Positions 16,129 to 23,977 of a DNA stretch of 50,738 nt are shown here, one piece after another. The notes beneath the pieces were generated by a model, which saw nothing but the letters and a program-made list of their open reading frames with translations, ran no database searches and was not told the origin of the DNA. Source of the stretch: a virus; IMG/VR virus record IMGVR_UViG_3300044634_001581, positions 1 to 50,738 of that record; one strand, written 5' to 3'. A program made the position numbers and the translations under genes. Position 1 is the first letter of the stretch; each line of letters starts with the position of its first letter.

Positions 16129-16587
16129 TTATTGTTGTTGTTTTACGATATCTTGGATTGAAACTCGGTAACTTATCGAACAGTCTTTGCTCGGAAAAGT
16201 ACTTATCTCGCCTAAATTGAAATTAAGCAAGTGTTTATTGTCAATCAATGCACACAGTCTTTGAAAACTACTGCCAGGACAAGTAACATATACTAGCTCA
16301 TTTGCTATGTCAGGATTAGCGTAATAGATTGTATAGCTCATACCAAGTGCTAAACTGTTTTCACAGAAGTCGCCTTGATGTAGCATTTCCCATGGGGTGG
16401 GCCATTGGGCTGCATTTACCGGATCAATAGTAATACTAATCAACGGCGCTGATACCCACCAGCTTACCACTGTTTTGCACACTTCATACGTGTCATTTAT
16501 GTTAAGGCGTTGCCTAAATTCTCTCCATTGGCTCAAACGGCTGCTGGGAGAATCGAACCAAGCCCTATGCTTTAATTGCTGTTCCAA
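16129..16587 (-). CDS. Conserved-type hypothetical protein, 152 aa, TTG start
   Basis: No ATG fits, so the start is taken as TTG at 16587, inside the end of the upstream fibre-like gene. The opening RAWFDSPSSRLSQWREFRQR is a motif I recall in marine-phage proteins next to tail genes, without a known function. The rest is a compact alpha/beta domain. Virion-associated role inferred from neighbours only. Confidence 0.65.
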   Translation of the reverse strand: MEQQLKHRAWFDSPSSRLSQWREFRQRLNINDTYEVCKTVVSWWVSAPLISITIDPVNAAQWPTPWEMLHQGDFCENSLALGMSYTIYYANPDIANELVYVTCPGSSFQRLCALIDNKHLLNFNLGEISTFPSKDCSISYRVSIQDIVKQQQ

Positions 16588-17237
16588 AGTTGATATGTAT
16601 ATTTGAATTTTGAGATTAATGTATCGACATCTGTATACATTAGCTTTAATGTATTTGCAGTAGCAGTGTTTAAGCTAAAGGTAATACCGATGCTTGCTGT
16701 TCCTGTATAGTTGTCGTCGATTGCTACTGCGCCACTGCTTTGGTCTAGTGCAAACCGTAGTTGTCCAATACGAACACCAACAGTGCTTTCAAGTGTATAG
16801 TCCATTATACATGCATTGTATTGGGTAGTGTCAAATTGAAATCCAGTTGCTGCAGCAACACCGCCAGCAGATAAACTAAGACTACTTGGACGAGTAATGT
16901 CTTTGTCAATCTCAAGTTCACTGTTAAACATAATTGTAATAGCAACCCCGTTACCAGGTGCTGTTGTGAACGTAAGTGTTGTGCCAACAATACTGTAAAG
17001 CGCAGTGTTGACCTCAACTCCAGCTAAAAATACCCTAACTACGTTGGGACTGCTAACATCTGCATCAACAATAAACGCTGTTTTCACAGCATTTCCAGTG
17101 CCAACTGCAACTGGATCATTTCCGATAAACAATCTACGTTGATCTTTTGCATATCCAAGCTCGCCCGGATCTAACATTGGCAGAGCGGAAAAATTCCCCT
17201 GTCTTACTTTAATTTTACTAATACGTGTATCTGTCAT
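16572..17237 (-). CDS. Tail-fibre/tropism-type structural protein, 221 aa
   Basis: The N-terminus (ISKIKVRQGNFSALPMLDPG, then a GYAKDQRRLFIGND block) is the short peptide repeat that opens many phage hyaluronidase- and fibre-like proteins. It is followed by beta-rich Thr/Val/Gly sequence typical of trimeric fibres. GAGGG precedes the ATG and a CTAAATA late box lies at 17259-17265. Host-receptor or baseplate fibre role inferred. Confidence 0.7.
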   Translation of the reverse strand: MTDTRISKIKVRQGNFSALPMLDPGELGYAKDQRRLFIGNDPVAVGTGNAVKTAFIVDADVSSPNVVRVFLAGVEVNTALYSIVGTTLTFTTAPGNGVAITIMFNSELEIDKDITRPSSLSLSAGGVAAATGFQFDTTQYNACIMDYTLESTVGVRIGQLRFALDQSSGAVAIDDNYTGTASIGITFSLNTATANTLKLMYTDVDTLISKFKYTYQLWNSN

Positions 17238-17258
17238 ATCATATTCCCTCGTATAACA

Positions 17259-17265
17259 TATTTAG
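17259..17265 (-). promoter_or_regulatory. Late promoter, CTAAATA type
   Basis: The minus strand reads CTAAATATG, about 20 nt before the ATG of the fibre-like gene, with a ribosome site between. CTAAATA is the late-promoter variant known from marine T4-like phages. Confidence 0.55.
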
Positions 17266-17942
17266 TTGAGATTGTAGAACTGTTCTACTCTGCCAGCCCA
17301 CTTTTCTGTCCAAAATTTAAATTCATCTGGCTCAACTTCAAATAGCTGCCATTCACATTCTCTACTGCACATGAAAATAGCAGCACGTTCGATGTTAGTG
17401 TTGTATAGTTCGTTATGGGCCATACCATATGCAGCAGCCTGCATAAAGTAATCTTCAATCCATTCACGCTTTTTTGGTTTATTCGTTTGCTTAAAATCCA
17501 TCACAGCAGGCTCGCCTTTCCAAACTCCTAACAAGTCTGTGGTGCCAGCATACAATCCAGGGTAGTAAAGATTAACTTCACTGCCCCAAACTTCATTTAA
17601 ATGTGGCTCTATATTGTCTATAACTGTTTGAGCCATACGTTTTGCTTGTTGATGGATAAAGTTGTTACCCGGATCATGCGTTTCATTCTTGACCCAATGC
17701 TCTAATATGCCGTGCATTAGAGTTCCAACATTAGCAGCTTCAGTAACAATCTGTTGTGCTTGTTCTTCACCTACCCTCTTTTTCCAATCATTGAGAATTT
17801 TCTTTTTTTCTTCTGATTTTGTTTTGTCAAGGATAGTGGTGACACTAGGCAATGCACCTGACTCTGTTTCATAGAGCCGCTTGCCGTTTACATTTTTTCT
17901 TTTAATTTCTTGATATGGGTAAGGTGTGGTTATTGTTAACAT
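17262..17942 (-). CDS. RecB/Cas4-type PD-(D/E)XK exonuclease
   Basis: A 226-aa protein with GTLMHGILEHW (motif with His), LYAGTTDLLG (first Asp), AVMDFKQ (D-x-K) and YFMQAAAYGMA (Q-x-x-x-Y). These are the ordered motifs of the PD-(D/E)XK exonuclease family. Phage members process DNA ends in recombination or degrade host DNA. The promoter at 17949-17977 ends 6 nt before this ATG and there is no ribosome site, so the mRNA is probably leaderless. Confidence 0.85.
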   Translation of the reverse strand: MLTITTPYPYQEIKRKNVNGKRLYETESGALPSVTTILDKTKSEEKKKILNDWKKRVGEEQAQQIVTEAANVGTLMHGILEHWVKNETHDPGNNFIHQQAKRMAQTVIDNIEPHLNEVWGSEVNLYYPGLYAGTTDLLGVWKGEPAVMDFKQTNKPKKREWIEDYFMQAAAYGMAHNELYNTNIERAAIFMCSRECEWQLFEVEPDEFKFWTEKWAGRVEQFYNLN

Positions 17943-17948
17943 CTAATC

Positions 17949-17977
17949 ACATTACAACAAAATTGTTACAATGTCAA
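17949..17977 (-). promoter_or_regulatory. Early promoter with leaderless exonuclease gene
   Basis: TTGACA at 17972-17977, 17-bp spacer with the inverted repeat AACAA/TTGTT, TAATGT at 17949-17954. Six bases separate the -10 from the ATG, so +1 falls on the start codon. Confidence 0.65.
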
Positions 17978-18591
17978 TATGTAATAACCCATTGTATGGT
18001 TTTATTTGTCGCAGTGTTTGCTTGACGATCAATTGCATACCCTAAGTTTTCAAAATACTTAATAACTTGAGTCATTTGATCTGACTTTGCACGATCCTCT
18101 GTAGCACCTGACCATACACTATAATAGCTAGTGCTGCTAGGGTTAGTTGCAGTTCTAGTACCTGAAGTTATGCCTAGTGCAGTGTTTGCAGTTCCTGCAC
18201 CCACAACAACTGTCCAAGTAGCAGCCGCAACAGCAGTGTAGGTAATTACGAGTCTGTTGCTACTTTTACTTGCAACTAATCCTGTTATGCCTGCATCGTT
18301 AATGTCTGCAATTATGCTGTTTAGATTGGTACCGGTTGTACCCAATGTGATAGTAGTTCCTGCAATGATAAACGTTTGCCCATTGGTTATTGTTGGAGTA
18401 GTAACTGTTCCTGTAATTACGATATCGGGTGTCGAGTCAGTCATTGTAGTCCCGTCACTTACTGTAGTACTGTAAAGTCCAGATGCCGCATCACTTATTA
18501 CTTCTTCCATTAAAGCATTAATTTCACGGAAAATAGTAAGATCATTTCTCGCCATAGCAAGAGCTTGGTTACTATTAATGTTGTATGTCAT
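17974..18591 (-). CDS. Virion structural protein with Ser/Thr/Ala-rich body, 205 aa
   Basis: A helical N-terminus (NSNQALAMARNDLTIFREIN) leads to a low-complexity Thr/Gly/Val beta region and a helical end. It starts in an ATGA overlap with the gene before it. Composition and context point to a capsid- or tail-associated protein. No family is recognised. Confidence 0.65.
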   Translation of the reverse strand: MTYNINSNQALAMARNDLTIFREINALMEEVISDAASGLYSTTVSDGTTMTDSTPDIVITGTVTTPTITNGQTFIIAGTTITLGTTGTNLNSIIADINDAGITGLVASKSSNRLVITYTAVAAATWTVVVGAGTANTALGITSGTRTATNPSSTSYYSVWSGATEDRAKSDQMTQVIKYFENLGYAIDRQANTATNKTIQWVITY

Positions 18592-18917
18592 TTTGTGCCT
18601 TTCTGGATTTGTTTGCTAGCTAGTTTACTCACGACATCAGCACTTGCCTTCTTCTGGGAATCAGGAGAACTAGGAATTGCCGTGTCGAGAGTAACTTCAG
18701 TATCGTTAGTTGAACCAACGCTTTGTATATTACTTAGAAGTGCTTTCAGACTAGTCATATCAACACTGTAACCCATATCTTGCAATTTAGCAAGTACTGC
18801 AGGTGTACTGATTTTAACAAAGTTGCGAGCTTTTGCACGAGTAATCAATTCCTCGAGATCGTTCACAATATCAGCTTGATCAGTTGTGTTTTCTACAATT
18901 AAGTCTGAATATTTCAT
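18588..18917 (-). CDS. Small virion-type protein with capsid-targeting-like N-terminus, 109 aa
   Basis: Starts MKYSDLIVENTT, matching the T4 capsid-targeting pattern with an Ile-Val-Glu cleavage site after residue 9. The rest is helical and polar. It overlaps its neighbours on both sides by ATGA. A prohead-core or internal-protein role is inference from the N-terminus and context. Confidence 0.65.
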   Translation of the reverse strand: MKYSDLIVENTTDQADIVNDLEELITRAKARNFVKISTPAVLAKLQDMGYSVDMTSLKALLSNIQSVGSTNDTEVTLDTAIPSSPDSQKKASADVVSKLASKQIQKGTK

Positions 18918-19759
18918 CTAAGTTTCGCCATCAACCTTGCAATAGACGCTTCTGAATAGCCGCTTGCACGGGCTGACTCAATTACACGCTTCTTAGCTGA
19001 AAGGACACGTTGCTCCTTGAGTGCATTCTTTTCCATACGGTTAAGTCTGCTTTCTGCTTTAAGTTCACGACCAGTCGGATTCAGAGCACCTGCTGCTGCA
19101 TCATCACCGCCAAACTCATCATCACCGCCAAATTCATCTCCCAAGTCATCAGCAGTAGCTAGTTCTGTTCCCATATCAGTTGGGCTTGGACCATTTACTG
19201 GTTGACCGCTTGCTTGTAGTGTAGCGTTATCTAATGTAGTTTTTGCAGATTTTAGTTGATCGAGTAGACCGCCTAATGCTGCATCTGCTGCAGTATTATA
19301 TTGTTCTGCAATTTCAAAACCTAGTTGATTTTTCATTGCGTCTGTGATCGGCATAAGTTCTTGAACTTGCATTGCAGCAACGTCTTCGATCATTTTTTGT
19401 AGTTTGTCAACCAATTCTTTGGCTGCTAGCAGTACTTCTGCTTGGTCTAAATCTTGTTCCATAACAATGCTTTCTTTCATTTTAGCACGTTTGCCGTCTT
19501 TTCTGGCTGGTGCAACTTCTCTAATATATGTTTTTAAAGAATGTTCGATAAGTTTTAACTTATTGTATTGTGCATTTTCCCAATAAGTAAGATTGCTTTC
19601 TTTGATAGTAGCAATTTTAGCTGTTGTTGCAGTTAGCATACGATTTAATGAATCGGTGCTCATTTCTCCCAAATTAACATTGTGATTAAATGTTTGGGAC
19701 AAAATACGATTAATTTTGCCTACATTGTGGCTTGCTGAGTTTAAGTCGTTTAAATACAT
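18914..19759 (-). CDS. Scaffold- or core-like virion protein, 281 aa
   Basis: Helical and highly charged, with a long coiled coil (about residues 60-190), an acidic Gly/Asp repeat (DDLGDEFGGDDEFGGDD) and a basic helical end. This layout recalls prohead scaffold or core proteins. Internal Ile/Leu-x-Glu sites (NLGE, IVME) could be cut by a T4-type prohead protease. A perfect TATAAATA lies at 19780-19787. The assignment is by features, not by a recognised family. Confidence 0.6.
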   Translation of the reverse strand: MYLNDLNSASHNVGKINRILSQTFNHNVNLGEMSTDSLNRMLTATTAKIATIKESNLTYWENAQYNKLKLIEHSLKTYIREVAPARKDGKRAKMKESIVMEQDLDQAEVLLAAKELVDKLQKMIEDVAAMQVQELMPITDAMKNQLGFEIAEQYNTAADAALGGLLDQLKSAKTTLDNATLQASGQPVNGPSPTDMGTELATADDLGDEFGGDDEFGGDDAAAGALNPTGRELKAESRLNRMEKNALKEQRVLSAKKRVIESARASGYSEASIARLMAKLR

Positions 19760-19779
19760 GATGTTGATTCCCTTTAGTA

Positions 19780-19787
19780 TATTTATA
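19780..19787 (-). promoter_or_regulatory. T4-type late promoter TATAAATA
   Basis: A perfect T4 late consensus on the minus strand, about 20 nt before the ATG at 19759, with AAAGGGA in the leader. Opens the coupled unit 19759-17974. Confidence 0.75.
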
Positions 19788-20289
19788 GTCTTTTTAGAAT
19801 TTTACTCTTAGCTTCAAATAATCTTCTATTGGCATTGTCTACTTTTGCTAAGGATATATCTTCATTTAATGATCGCTTTGCATTATGCTTGTGCATATAT
19901 ACTTCATACAATGCATTGGCATATTCAACATCTAGTTGTTCCAACTCGTTCACACCACTAATGGTGTTAACAATGTATTTTTTAACAATAGCCATAGCAG
20001 TTTCAAATAGAGCAAGTTCTTTGTGCAATACTTCACCTGCCGCCAGATCTATTATGTTATAAAAGTTTTTTGTTCTACCAGCAAACTCCATTGAAACAAT
20101 ATCAATCTTATAGTTATGCACTCTTACGCTGGATTCTGTTACTGTTTGGTTGATAGCAACCGCTAAGTCAATATCATTTATTGCATCTTCAGCTAACATT
20201 TCACTTGCTTGTTGGAAGTTTTTTTCTAGTTTTGGGGAAATTGCATATAGCTTTTCTAAGATAGCTTTCATGTCTTCTGTACTGCTCAT
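19783..20289 (-). CDS. Hypothetical virion-region protein, 168 aa
   Basis: The start is placed at MSSTEDMKAIL with GAGG upstream, one base after the stop of the preceding gene. Mostly helical and acidic with a basic last 30 residues. No motif recognised; sits among late genes. Confidence 0.6.
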   Translation of the reverse strand: MSSTEDMKAILEKLYAISPKLEKNFQQASEMLAEDAINDIDLAVAINQTVTESSVRVHNYKIDIVSMEFAGRTKNFYNIIDLAAGEVLHKELALFETAMAIVKKYIVNTISGVNELEQLDVEYANALYEVYMHKHNAKRSLNEDISLAKVDNANRRLFEAKSKILKRL

Positions 20290-20290
20290 C

Positions 20291-20518
20291 TCATGCCTCA
20301 CTATTGTTATCAATGTTGAGTGCATAACTTGTTGAGTTACGATCTACAAACCGCTCTAGTATACCACGGCTTACCAGTGTTTGTGCAATGTATTGTTCAC
20401 GTTCGTTCAAATCTTTTTTATCCAATTTTTCATTGTTTGAAAAATGCTCTTCAATAAACTGATTTTCTCTGGTGTTAATCCAGGTATAAATCCCACTCTT
20501 GGTTACCATTGCTCTCAT
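20291..20518 (-). CDS. Small winged-helix-like protein, 75 aa
   Basis: Starts in an ATGA overlap with the gene upstream. The sequence, with helix-rich WINTRENQFIEEH and LVSRGILERFVDRNSTSYAL, resembles a small winged helix ending in a beta hairpin. That fold often binds DNA or acts as a structural adaptor. Weak inference; no family recognised. Confidence 0.5.
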   Translation of the reverse strand: MRAMVTKSGIYTWINTRENQFIEEHFSNNEKLDKKDLNEREQYIAQTLVSRGILERFVDRNSTSYALNIDNNSEA

Positions 20519-20775
20519 TGTGCTGGACTTCCTGGACTTTGTGGCGCTAGCATTCTACTTGGAATACCTGTAGGTGCCAGTCTTTTACGTAACTGTCCTC
20601 TATATTCCTGTGCTGCTTTTATGTTCGCTTCATCGTTAGCATCTTGTGCTTGATTGTTTGCACGTCGGGCTTGGTTAGCCATATCACCAGTTTGCTGTCT
20701 TACTGCAGCTTTGCTTAGTCCAGCTGCTGGTTCATCAATTTGGCCATACGATTCTGCAATATCACGTAATCTCAT
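20515..20775 (-). CDS. Small virion-type protein with capsid-targeting-like N-terminus, 86 aa
   Basis: Starts MRLRDIAESYGQIDEP; Ile-Ala-Glu at residues 6-8 is exactly the T4 cleavage tripeptide. The rest is Gln/Ala/Arg-rich and disordered-looking, like T4 internal proteins. A CTAAATA late box lies at 20813-20819. Confidence 0.6.
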   Translation of the reverse strand: MRLRDIAESYGQIDEPAAGLSKAAVRQQTGDMANQARRANNQAQDANDEANIKAAQEYRGQLRKRLAPTGIPSRMLAPQSPGSPAQ

Positions 20776-20812
20776 AGTAATACACCTTGTTTAACAGATA
20801 AATTCATATATG

Positions 20813-20819
20813 TATTTAG
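20813..20819 (-). promoter_or_regulatory. Late promoter, CTAAATA type
   Basis: CTAAATA on the minus strand, about 40 nt before the ATG at 20775, with a ribosome site (AAGGTG) in the leader. Confidence 0.5.
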
Positions 20820-20824
20820 CGAAA

Positions 20825-21118
20825 TTACATGGTCATAATTATTGTAACAACAACAGTTAGTATACCTGCAACTACGGACGCTGCAGTACCTAACATAATT
20901 CTGTTTGTTGTTTGATTTTGTTTTAAATTGTCTTCTCTCATACCAGCAAATGCTCTTATGTTTTCTTCACGCAAGCCTGTTACTTTTTCTTCGATTTGGT
21001 CTAGACGTGTTTCGACATTATTAATTTGCTTCTCCAGCACTCTATACCTCTCTGCACACAGATCGACATGGGCTTCTAAATTATGACGCTCTAATTGCGT
21101 CGTGATTGTATTTGACAT
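20825..21118 (-). CDS. Coiled-coil protein with C-terminal membrane segment (XhlA-like), 97 aa
   Basis: Residues about 15-68 are a heptad coiled coil (VETRLDQIEEKVTGLREEN), and the last 25 residues form one membrane segment (MLGTAASVVAGILTVVVTII). This is the layout of XhlA-type lysis accessories and some spanin-like proteins. A role in lysis or membrane attachment is likely but not certain. A late box lies at 21205-21211. Confidence 0.65.
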   Translation of the reverse strand: MSNTITTQLERHNLEAHVDLCAERYRVLEKQINNVETRLDQIEEKVTGLREENIRAFAGMREDNLKQNQTTNRIMLGTAASVVAGILTVVVTIIMTM

Positions 21119-21204
21119 AATTCACTTCCTATCACTTCATGTGATTTGTTAAGATAGGAGCCTTTGTATGTGTGCCTGTGTAGAGTGTGCCTAATTTGTA
21201 ATAC

Positions 21205-21211
21205 TATTTAG
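21205..21211 (-). promoter_or_regulatory. Late promoter, CTAAATA type
   Basis: CTAAATA on the minus strand about 85 nt before the ATG at 21118. The leader holds a small inverted repeat (ATCAC/GTGAT) just before the ribosome site. Confidence 0.5.
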
Positions 21212-21218
21212 CGATACA

Positions 21219-21635
21219 TCATACCTTTAAAAAGCGTATGTTTACGGTATCTTTATTAAAAGCCTCAAACGTATTTAATTTAAATGTAACTGTCTCATCT
21301 AATTTAGCAGTAAAGGCAGCACCATCACAATCATGTTCTAACAAATAAACACCATTTGTGTCTTTATTAAAAACATCAGTATGCTCGGATATAAAGTCTA
21401 ATTTCCACACTGTATGTAGTCCATTAAACTGTTTTCCAAAGCCGTATTTAACTACATCTTGTGTCATTAACTTGCTAATTTGCACTTCAATTGGTTGACT
21501 TCTTAAACTAATAAGCTGCAACAACGTATTAAGATTTTGCTGTTGATTATAACCGTGAGTATTTAATGACTTGGAGTTAGTCACATTGCTATTAGTAATA
21601 TCGACTAGGGTATATATAGTATAACTTTGGGTCAA
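21219..21635 (-). CDS. Conserved-type hypothetical protein, 138 aa, TTG start
   Basis: The first usable codon is TTG at 21635, directly preceded by an in-frame stop. The protein has an N-terminal YTIYTLVDITNS strand, a Gln-rich helix and a FGKQFNGLHTVWKLDFISEH stretch. I recall similar marine-phage proteins near structural genes, without a known function. Confidence 0.6.
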   Translation of the reverse strand: MTQSYTIYTLVDITNSNVTNSKSLNTHGYNQQQNLNTLLQLISLRSQPIEVQISKLMTQDVVKYGFGKQFNGLHTVWKLDFISEHTDVFNKDTNGVYLLEHDCDGAAFTAKLDETVTFKLNTFEAFNKDTVNIRFLKV

Positions 21636-21650
21636 CTAGTGGCATTTACC

Positions 21651-22727
21651 TCAGCTCGGAACCCAGCGTTGACGTGGTACTAGCTTTACTTTTTCTGCAT
21701 TTGCTGCATATCCCTCGCCACCGGCTTGCCCATCAGTTGTTGCAGTGATGTCGGATGTTTGTTGATCTAGCTGACCAATAATATCATCCTTCACACGCTG
21801 CACTTTTAGTACAAGGTTGAATAGTACTGGTATAGACTTGCTTTCTGGCATTGCAAGTATTTTAGCTTGCTTTTGTGGACTTACTTTACTTGCTTTGAGC
21901 CAATCAAAGAATCCAGTTGCAAGATCATTTAACCGACCTGCACGACTCATCTGATTTACATAAGTGTATATGATGCCTTTCATATCACTTAAACCTGCTT
22001 GTGGTTCAAGTAAACTGTCAATTGATTGTGCATTTTTTTTGGCATCATTGATAATGTCATCTACTGCGCTGGTGTCAATTTTTGTTTGGTATGATTTGAT
22101 TCTAGAATTCAGTACAACAGCATTGTTTCCGTTTAACCCAGCAACGTCAGTTAATGCCATGCCGTCCGATGAACCAAACTCTTTGTAATATAAGTGTGCA
22201 GCAATCCCCACGCTACTTCGTGCAATACGCTTGCCTAAATCACTTGCGGGATTTACTGTGTATGTAACTTTGTTTGGAGTAAAAGTAATACCCTGATTAG
22301 CCATTTGAAATGGCTCGCCTGGATACCATAACAAGTCACCCATTGCATATCCTCTAAACTGAGGAGAGGTGTTTTTTTCCATAACGTCAAATACTTGTGC
22401 CATATCAGCACCTAGTTTTTGACGCCAATCTTCGCCCTTGCCTGCAGTTGTAATAGCATTTTGCATATCTGCTGGTGTGGTATATTTTTCTTTACCCCAG
22501 CCGTTTTTGCCTACCAGAACAAATGTACCGTCGGGTTCTCGGCCCCAATATAGTGCAATACGTCCATCCCACTTGATGTTAAGTTCAGTTGACCCACTGC
22601 CCACGTTCTTTAAAATATTCGCAGCATTTAGCGCACCCTGGCTTCCGTCAACAAATACCAGATCTTCTAAGTGTTGCCATTCACGACCCACTTTTGTCGC
22701 TTCGGTTAAAAGTTCACGGGCTCTCAT
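21651..22727 (-). CDS. KxDG-motif (ligase-like nucleotidyltransferase?) protein with capsid-targeting-like N-terminus, 358 aa
   Basis: Starts MRARELLTEA, a capsid-targeting-like sequence ending in Leu-Thr-Glu. GGAAGGA lies just upstream and the ATG overlaps the stop of the next gene (ATGA). IKWDGRIALYWG at about 51-62 has the K-x-D-G of motif I in ATP-dependent ligases, where the Lys carries the nucleotide. GYAMGDLLWYPG and QGITFTPNKVTY lie in the right order for motifs III and IV. A ligase or nucleotidyltransferase activity is inference; I recall the family only as an uncharacterised marine-phage protein. It is paired with a polymerase-beta-type nucleotidyltransferase. Confidence 0.65.
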   Translation of the reverse strand: MRARELLTEATKVGREWQHLEDLVFVDGSQGALNAANILKNVGSGSTELNIKWDGRIALYWGREPDGTFVLVGKNGWGKEKYTTPADMQNAITTAGKGEDWRQKLGADMAQVFDVMEKNTSPQFRGYAMGDLLWYPGEPFQMANQGITFTPNKVTYTVNPASDLGKRIARSSVGIAAHLYYKEFGSSDGMALTDVAGLNGNNAVVLNSRIKSYQTKIDTSAVDDIINDAKKNAQSIDSLLEPQAGLSDMKGIIYTYVNQMSRAGRLNDLATGFFDWLKASKVSPQKQAKILAMPESKSIPVLFNLVLKVQRVKDDIIGQLDQQTSDITATTDGQAGGEGYAANAEKVKLVPRQRWVPS

Positions 22728-23488
22728 GGAAGTTCCTTCCAATTAGGATCTGCTTTAAGATCTGCCATCATTTGGGCAGACTCTTGCGGTGGTAATGCAT
22801 TTGCAATAGATTCAACACTACCCAAGTCCTGTGCAGTAGCATTGGACCCGATTAGGATTTTTGCAATGTCGTTTACATCCTTAGATACCATACTATCATC
22901 TGTTCTGTTTAGCAAGCCCTTAAATGCGCTCCACTTCAAGCCTCGTTGTTTTGCAAGGTATGACATAGCAATTTGCTTGTTAACCCCCTTGTATTTGCTG
23001 CCTTGCGGAATAGCATGTGTATGGAATTTTGATACGTCCATTGCATTTTGTGTTACCATAATATCTACTTGGTGTGCTTGATCGCCCAATGGAACTCTTA
23101 CATGTACACTAACACCGCTTTGCCCTGTTTCGAACCCAGCTAGATCAAATAACTGTCTTAATTTTTTACGAATAACCTTTGGATCATCTGTGCTAAAAAA
23201 TTGTGCAAGTTCGTTTTGATCTACAATAAGATCAAGATCACCACTTACTTTGCCCGGAGTCGGAGTTGCACCACTACCAATCGGAATAGCTTTGATGCCT
23301 GTTTTACTAAGCACAGTGTTAACGCTGTCAACGATTGCAGGAATCATTTCGTGTTTAAAAGAGGCAGCATCACTAAACATGTTGCCGCCCTCGTTTACTA
23401 CTAGGCTGTTTTGCAATAATCTTTTTGTTCTGGGGCCACGATTGTAGTGTCTTTTATGCGTCCCGTGTAGGATGTCCGTTATCTTCAA
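22724..23488 (-). CDS. Polymerase-beta-type nucleotidyltransferase, about 254 aa
   Basis: IPIGSGATPTPGKVSGDLDL (about residues 72-91) gives the GS...DxD signature of the nucleotidyltransferase fold, and HQVDIMV supplies the third Asp. Members add nucleotides to RNA, proteins or small molecules. The start appears to be TTG at 23488 with AGAGGA upstream; its first residues (MKITDIL) partly resemble the capsid-targeting pattern of its neighbours but lack the Glu. The stop overlaps the ATG of the KxDG gene. Substrate unknown. Confidence 0.75.
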   Translation of the reverse strand: MKITDILHGTHKRHYNRGPRTKRLLQNSLVVNEGGNMFSDAASFKHEMIPAIVDSVNTVLSKTGIKAIPIGSGATPTPGKVSGDLDLIVDQNELAQFFSTDDPKVIRKKLRQLFDLAGFETGQSGVSVHVRVPLGDQAHQVDIMVTQNAMDVSKFHTHAIPQGSKYKGVNKQIAMSYLAKQRGLKWSAFKGLLNRTDDSMVSKDVNDIAKILIGSNATAQDLGSVESIANALPPQESAQMMADLKADPNWKELP

Positions 23489-23720
23489 TTCGCTGTATTC
23501 CTCTAATAAACTTTTTAGGATCCTTAGTTCGAATACTATTAATAAGGCGCTTTTGTAAATCTTCCGCTACCTCAGGAGGAAAACTGTTATCAATCATTTC
23601 GATCAAATTGATTGCAGTTTGCATCACATGTCTAGCATTCGACTCAACTAATTGGCGCTTGTCTTTTTTGGGAGACATAGCATTAATTTCTTCTAGTATA
23701 GATCTCGTATTTTTCTTCAT
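23454..23720 (-). CDS. Hypothetical small protein, 88 aa
   Basis: The start is put at MKKNTRSILEE, because the longer frame would include the CTAAATA late box at 23729-23735. A helical, basic protein. It overlaps the start of the nucleotidyltransferase gene, so the two are co-expressed. Function unknown. Confidence 0.6.
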   Translation of the reverse strand: MKKNTRSILEEINAMSPKKDKRQLVESNARHVMQTAINLIEMIDNSFPPEVAEDLQKRLINSIRTKDPKKFIRGIQRIEDNGHPTRDA

Positions 23721-23728
23721 TGTAACAC

Positions 23729-23735
23729 TATTTAG
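23729..23735 (-). promoter_or_regulatory. Late promoter, CTAAATA type, very short leader
   Basis: CTAAATA on the minus strand, 8 nt before the ATG at 23720; the predicted leader is only 2-3 nt. It opens the late unit containing the two nucleotidyltransferase-type genes. Confidence 0.5.
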
Positions 23736-23756
23736 CGGTTCCATTGGTAAATATTA

Positions 23757-23977
23757 TTGCTGAGGTAGGAGCGAAACTTATAGCATAATGCAAATTCCTG
23801 ATTTCTATACATAGATCCATGATTATAAGAATAGCAACATTAATGGCGGCGAGCAAAACACAGGCTTACAATTTGGCACACACAGGCTCATATTATTGAC
23901 TCCGTTTTGGCTACTGCTCGCTGTATAGATCATCATATATATCCTAAGATAAGGTTCTACTGCTGTTACCTCAGCAA
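23757..23977 (-). ncRNA. Candidate structured non-coding RNA, about 221 nt
   Basis: This gene-free stretch is closed by a perfect 11-bp inverted repeat (TTGCTGAGGTA/TACCTCAGCAA) at its two ends. Nested inside are CTATACA/TGTATAG and GCGAGCA/TGCTCGC pairs, in the correct order to form one long multi-helix RNA. A direct repeat GCCTGTGT occurs twice in the apical part. A 37-codon frame exists in the centre but has no ribosome site. It lies between the helicase gene and the late unit at 23.7 kb. The function and the transcript are unproven. Confidence 0.45.
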
